Assembly: GCA_913053875.1 (NCBI GenBank)
Contig: CAJXGN010000023.1
Location: 1-36,185, forward strand
DNA from: an uncultured Agromyces sp.
GTDB lineage: Bacteria; Actinomycetota; Actinomycetes; Actinomycetales; Microbacteriaceae
Length of the DNA: 36,185 nt
Reading direction: 5' to 3'
Shown here: one piece after another, positions 34,263-36,185 of the stretch
How positions within the stretch are numbered: position 1 is the first letter of the stretch
How the letters are laid out: each line of letters starts with the position of its first letter
Position numbers and translations under genes: made by a program
The notes under the pieces: model-generated
The model's input: the letters and a program-made list of their open reading frames with translations, nothing else
Databases searched by the model: none
Told to the model about the DNA's origin: nothing

Positions 34263-34586
34263 TCAGGCGACGAAGGAGAGGCCGAAGAGGATCAGCCACC
34301 AGAGGCCGAGGCCCGCGATGAGGGCGAGCGCCATCTGCTGGGTCTTCGTCCAGACGAGCCAGGTCGCGGCCGCGGCGATGAGGGCGGGGAGGGTCTCGGT
34401 GAGCGAGATCTCGCCGCGCGGGGCGACGAGCGCGGGCGCGGCGATCGCCGCGAGCACGGCCGGCGCGACGTGCGGCAGGTACCGCTCGAGCACCTTCGGG
34501 GGCTTCGCCTCCTTGCCGACGAGGAACGCCGCACGCATCGCGTACGTGCCGAGGCCGACGACGACGAGGGTGAGGAACTCGGTCAT
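34263..34586 (-). CDS. azlD: AzlD-family branched-chain amino-acid exporter small subunit, 107 aa
   Basis: Small hydrophobic protein with four predicted membrane helices (about 4-22, 40-58, 63-81 and 85-105), the size and the MRAAFLV...ERYLPHVAPAVLAAI pattern of AzlD. It forms an export complex with AzlC, known for azaleucine resistance and branched-chain amino-acid efflux. ATG overlaps the AzlC stop (ATGA). Convergent with the GH3 gene. Confidence 0.93.
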   Translation of the reverse strand: MTEFLTLVVVGLGTYAMRAAFLVGKEAKPPKVLERYLPHVAPAVLAAIAAPALVAPRGEISLTETLPALIAAAATWLVWTKTQQMALALIAGLGLWWLILFGLSFVA

Positions 34587-35281
34587 GCTGCCTGCATCCG
34601 TTCGGTCAGTGCCCCCGCGATCATGCCGACGATCGCCGCGGCGATCAGGCCGAGGCCCAGCGGCAGCGGCGCGGCGATGATCGCGACGATGCCGGCCGTC
34701 GCCGCGGACACGTAGGCGGGGCGGCCCTTGAGGGTCGGCAGGAGCAGGAGGAGGAAGGTGAGCGGCGCCGCGAGCTCGAGCGGCAGCGATTCGGGCAGCA
34801 CCGCGCCGAGCAGCACGCCGGCACCGGTGAGGATCATCCAGCCGGCCCAGGTCACGAACGACATCGCCAGGTAGTAGCGCAGGCGAGCGGTCGAGTCTTC
34901 AGCCTTGCCCTCGTAGCGCGCGATCGCGAGCGCGTACATCGGGTCGGCGAGGAAGTACGCGCCGCCGGCGCGCGTGCCCCGACCCCAGTCGCGCCAGTAC
35001 GGTGCGAGCGACGCGCTGTACAGGAGGTGCCGGGAGTTCACGACCAGGGCCGTGATCACCACGATGACCGGCGCCGCGCCCTCCGACAGGAGCTGCACCG
35101 ACACGAGCTGCGAGGCACCGGCGACGATGAGGGGCGACGACGTCCACGCGACGAACGGGTCGACGTTCAGCGAGGCGAGGGTCGCACCGAGCGCCAGCCC
35201 GAACGGGATGTACGCGATCACGACGGTCAGCGCATCGCGCACGCCGTCGCGCACCGGGTGCACGCGCGGGAGGTCGGTCAC
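34583..35281 (-). CDS. azlC: AzlC-family branched-chain amino-acid exporter large subunit, 232 aa
   Basis: Membrane protein of the AzlC family. It opens with RDALTVVIAYIPFGLALGATLASLNVDPF, followed by five or more helices including NSRHLLYSASLAPYWRDW, a family signature, and the AMSFVTWAGWMILTG region. The GTG at 35281 is chosen because GGGGGAGG precedes it by six bases; an upstream GTG at 35383 would add 34 polar residues and its codon lies in the arm of a palindrome. It is first in the azlCD unit. Confidence 0.93.
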   Translation of the reverse strand: MTDLPRVHPVRDGVRDALTVVIAYIPFGLALGATLASLNVDPFVAWTSSPLIVAGASQLVSVQLLSEGAAPVIVVITALVVNSRHLLYSASLAPYWRDWGRGTRAGGAYFLADPMYALAIARYEGKAEDSTARLRYYLAMSFVTWAGWMILTGAGVLLGAVLPESLPLELAAPLTFLLLLLPTLKGRPAYVSAATAGIVAIIAAPLPLGLGLIAAAIVGMIAGALTERMQAA

Positions 35282-35381
35282 GGCAGCCTCCCCCGATTGC
35301 GCTCTCGGAGCGACATCCTCCCACCGTTGGCGCGGCCCGCGCGAGGGCCAATCCACGCTGCGCGGCTCGCTGACCGTGCTC

Positions 35382-35438
35382 ACCGAGTACTTAACGTGCG
35401 TGATTGCGCATCGCGATTCCGCACTTCGCGTACTCGGT
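35382..35438. repeat. 57-bp palindromic element related in design to the 56-bp repeats
   Basis: ACCGAGTAC (35382-35390) and GTACTCGGT (35430-35438) are perfect inverted ends. Inside are GTGCG/CGCAC and the word ATTCCGCA, which sits at nearly the same offset as in 56-bp copies A and C. It occupies the gap between the cytochrome stop and the AzlC start. Confidence 0.65.
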
Positions 35439-35473
35439 ACGAGCGGATGCCCCCGCCAGCGGGGACGGATCGC

Positions 35474-36043
35474 TCAGAGCATTCGCCGCAGGAAGCGGTC
35501 GCGGTCGACGAACTGGTGCTTCAGCACGAAGCCGACGTGCAGCGCGATCGCGATGAGCAGCAGCACCTGCGACGCGACGTGTACGCCGACCAGCAGGTCG
35601 TCGTCGACGAGGTCGAGCGGTGCCACCCACTCGGCGCGGTCGGCGACCTCGAAGTCCTCGCCCGAGAGCAGCACGAGCGCCAGCCCGCTCGACGGCATGA
35701 CGATGAGCAGTGCGTAGAGCGCCCGCTCGGTCCAGGACGCGAAGCGGCGGCCCGCGGCGGAGAGCGTCTCGGGCCACGGCGGCAGCGTGACGATGCGTCG
35801 CCAGACGTACCGCATGAGGGTGAGCGCCAGGATGCTGCATCCGATCGCCGCATGCACCGGCAGCAGCAGGTCCTCGTCGCCGTCGTACGCCTCCTCGATC
35901 CACGGCTCGAGCAGCCCCTCGGCGCCGGCCATCGCGTACCCCACCGCGTACTGCGCGAGCAGCGCAAGCACCGTGAGCCAGTGCAGCACCCGCGCCACGA
36001 CCCCGTGCCGGGGCGCCCGTGCGGGTCGCACATCGCTGGCCAT
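35474..36043 (-). CDS. Cytochrome b561-type membrane protein, 189 aa
   Basis: Di-haem membrane cytochrome with four helices. Candidate haem ligands are the histidines of ARVLHWLTVLALL, LLLPVHAAIG, VGVHVASQVL and IALHVGFVLKH. An acidic loop EPWIEEAYDGDED lies after helix 1. Bacterial b561 proteins pass electrons between quinone and other carriers, for example oxidising superoxide in CybB. ATG at 36043 has GGGATGGGG upstream; longer in-frame starts would cross the palindromic repeat. It could be transcribed with azlCD, but a palindrome separates them. Confidence 0.9.
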   Translation of the reverse strand: MASDVRPARAPRHGVVARVLHWLTVLALLAQYAVGYAMAGAEGLLEPWIEEAYDGDEDLLLPVHAAIGCSILALTLMRYVWRRIVTLPPWPETLSAAGRRFASWTERALYALLIVMPSSGLALVLLSGEDFEVADRAEWVAPLDLVDDDLLVGVHVASQVLLLIAIALHVGFVLKHQFVDRDRFLRRML

Positions 36044-36070
36044 GCCCCATCCCACCACGCCCCGGGGCCT

Positions 36071-36126
36071 AGACCCGTCAAGAGACTGCGCTCTCGCGGC
36101 GTATTCCGCGCCCTTTTGACGGGTCT
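36071..36126. repeat. 56-bp palindromic repeat, copy C
   Basis: Exactly 56 bp, same ends as copies A and B (AGACCCGTCA / TTGACGGGTCT) and a core with CTGCGCTCTCGCGG and ATTCCGCG. It lies 28 bp upstream of the cytochrome start codon, so unlike copies A and B it is not only at gene ends. Confidence 0.9.
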
Positions 36127-36159
36127 CGGGAACGTACGAGCGAGCGAGCGGAGAGGAGG

Positions 36160-36185
36160 GGGCGGGTGCCACGCGGCATCCGCCC
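36160..36185. terminator. Hairpin with a GGCATCCGCCC arm at the window edge
   Basis: GGGCGGGTGCC (36160-36170) and GGCATCCGCCC (36175-36185) pair over 11 bp with one G-T position and an ACGC loop. It is cut by the window end and may terminate a gene to the right. Confidence 0.5.

Noticed and set aside
29498..34299. Very long minus-strand frames over the permease and GH3 genes
   Set aside because: Shadow frames from GC-rich third positions; composition is Arg/Val/Gly/His-rich without motifs.

Overview
The window looks like chromosome of a high-GC Gram-positive bacterium, most likely an actinobacterium of the Microbacteriaceae type (my inference). Coding regions are about 70% G+C, GTG starts and ATGA/GTGA overlaps are common, and ECF42, PadR and AzlCD genes are present. 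No rRNA, tRNA, CRISPR array or insertion sequence was recognised.

Layout. 1-2886: a visibly less GC-rich accessory stretch with the tail of an unknown gene, a small unknown gene and a membrane-anchored KAP-family P-loop NTPase. 3056-3685: a PadR regulator with its own palindromic operator. 3735-16076: a large divergent sugar/polyol island. On the minus strand a DeoR regulator, a zinc alcohol dehydrogenase and an FGGY kinase; on the plus strand a CUT2-type ABC importer (ATPase, permease, lipoprotein), a class II aldolase-SDR fusion, a DhaK-DhaL fusion kinase, an RpiB-type isomerase and an SDR. The kinase/isomerase/dehydrogenase set resembles tetritol (threitol/erythritol) catabolism, but the RhaEW-like aldolase fusion and the FGGY kinase do not fit that scheme, so the substrate is open.

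16129-18405: a decayed SpoIIAA-like gene, a Doc-type toxin with ribbon-helix-helix antitoxin, and an XRE-regulator/nucleotidyltransferase pair, each module with its own inverted-repeat operator. 18473-25348: an ABC1/UbiB-like kinase carrying a 60-bp palindromic in-frame insertion, small membrane and secreted proteins of unknown role, a pyruvate-oxidase-like ThDP enzyme, and a YCII-ECF42 sigma factor pair with a matching promoter. 25497-34254: a TetR regulator divergent from an Opp/Dpp-type ABC importer that ends in a cytoplasmic GH3 beta-glycosidase, probably an oligosaccharide uptake and hydrolysis operon. 34263-36043: AzlD/AzlC amino-acid exporter and a b561-type cytochrome.

Between genes there is a second layer. 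Three copies of an exactly 56-bp palindromic element (ends AGACCCGTCA/TTGACGGGTCT) and one 57-bp look-alike occur, and the word CGGATGC/GCATCCG is strongly over-represented and forms the arms of several hairpins.
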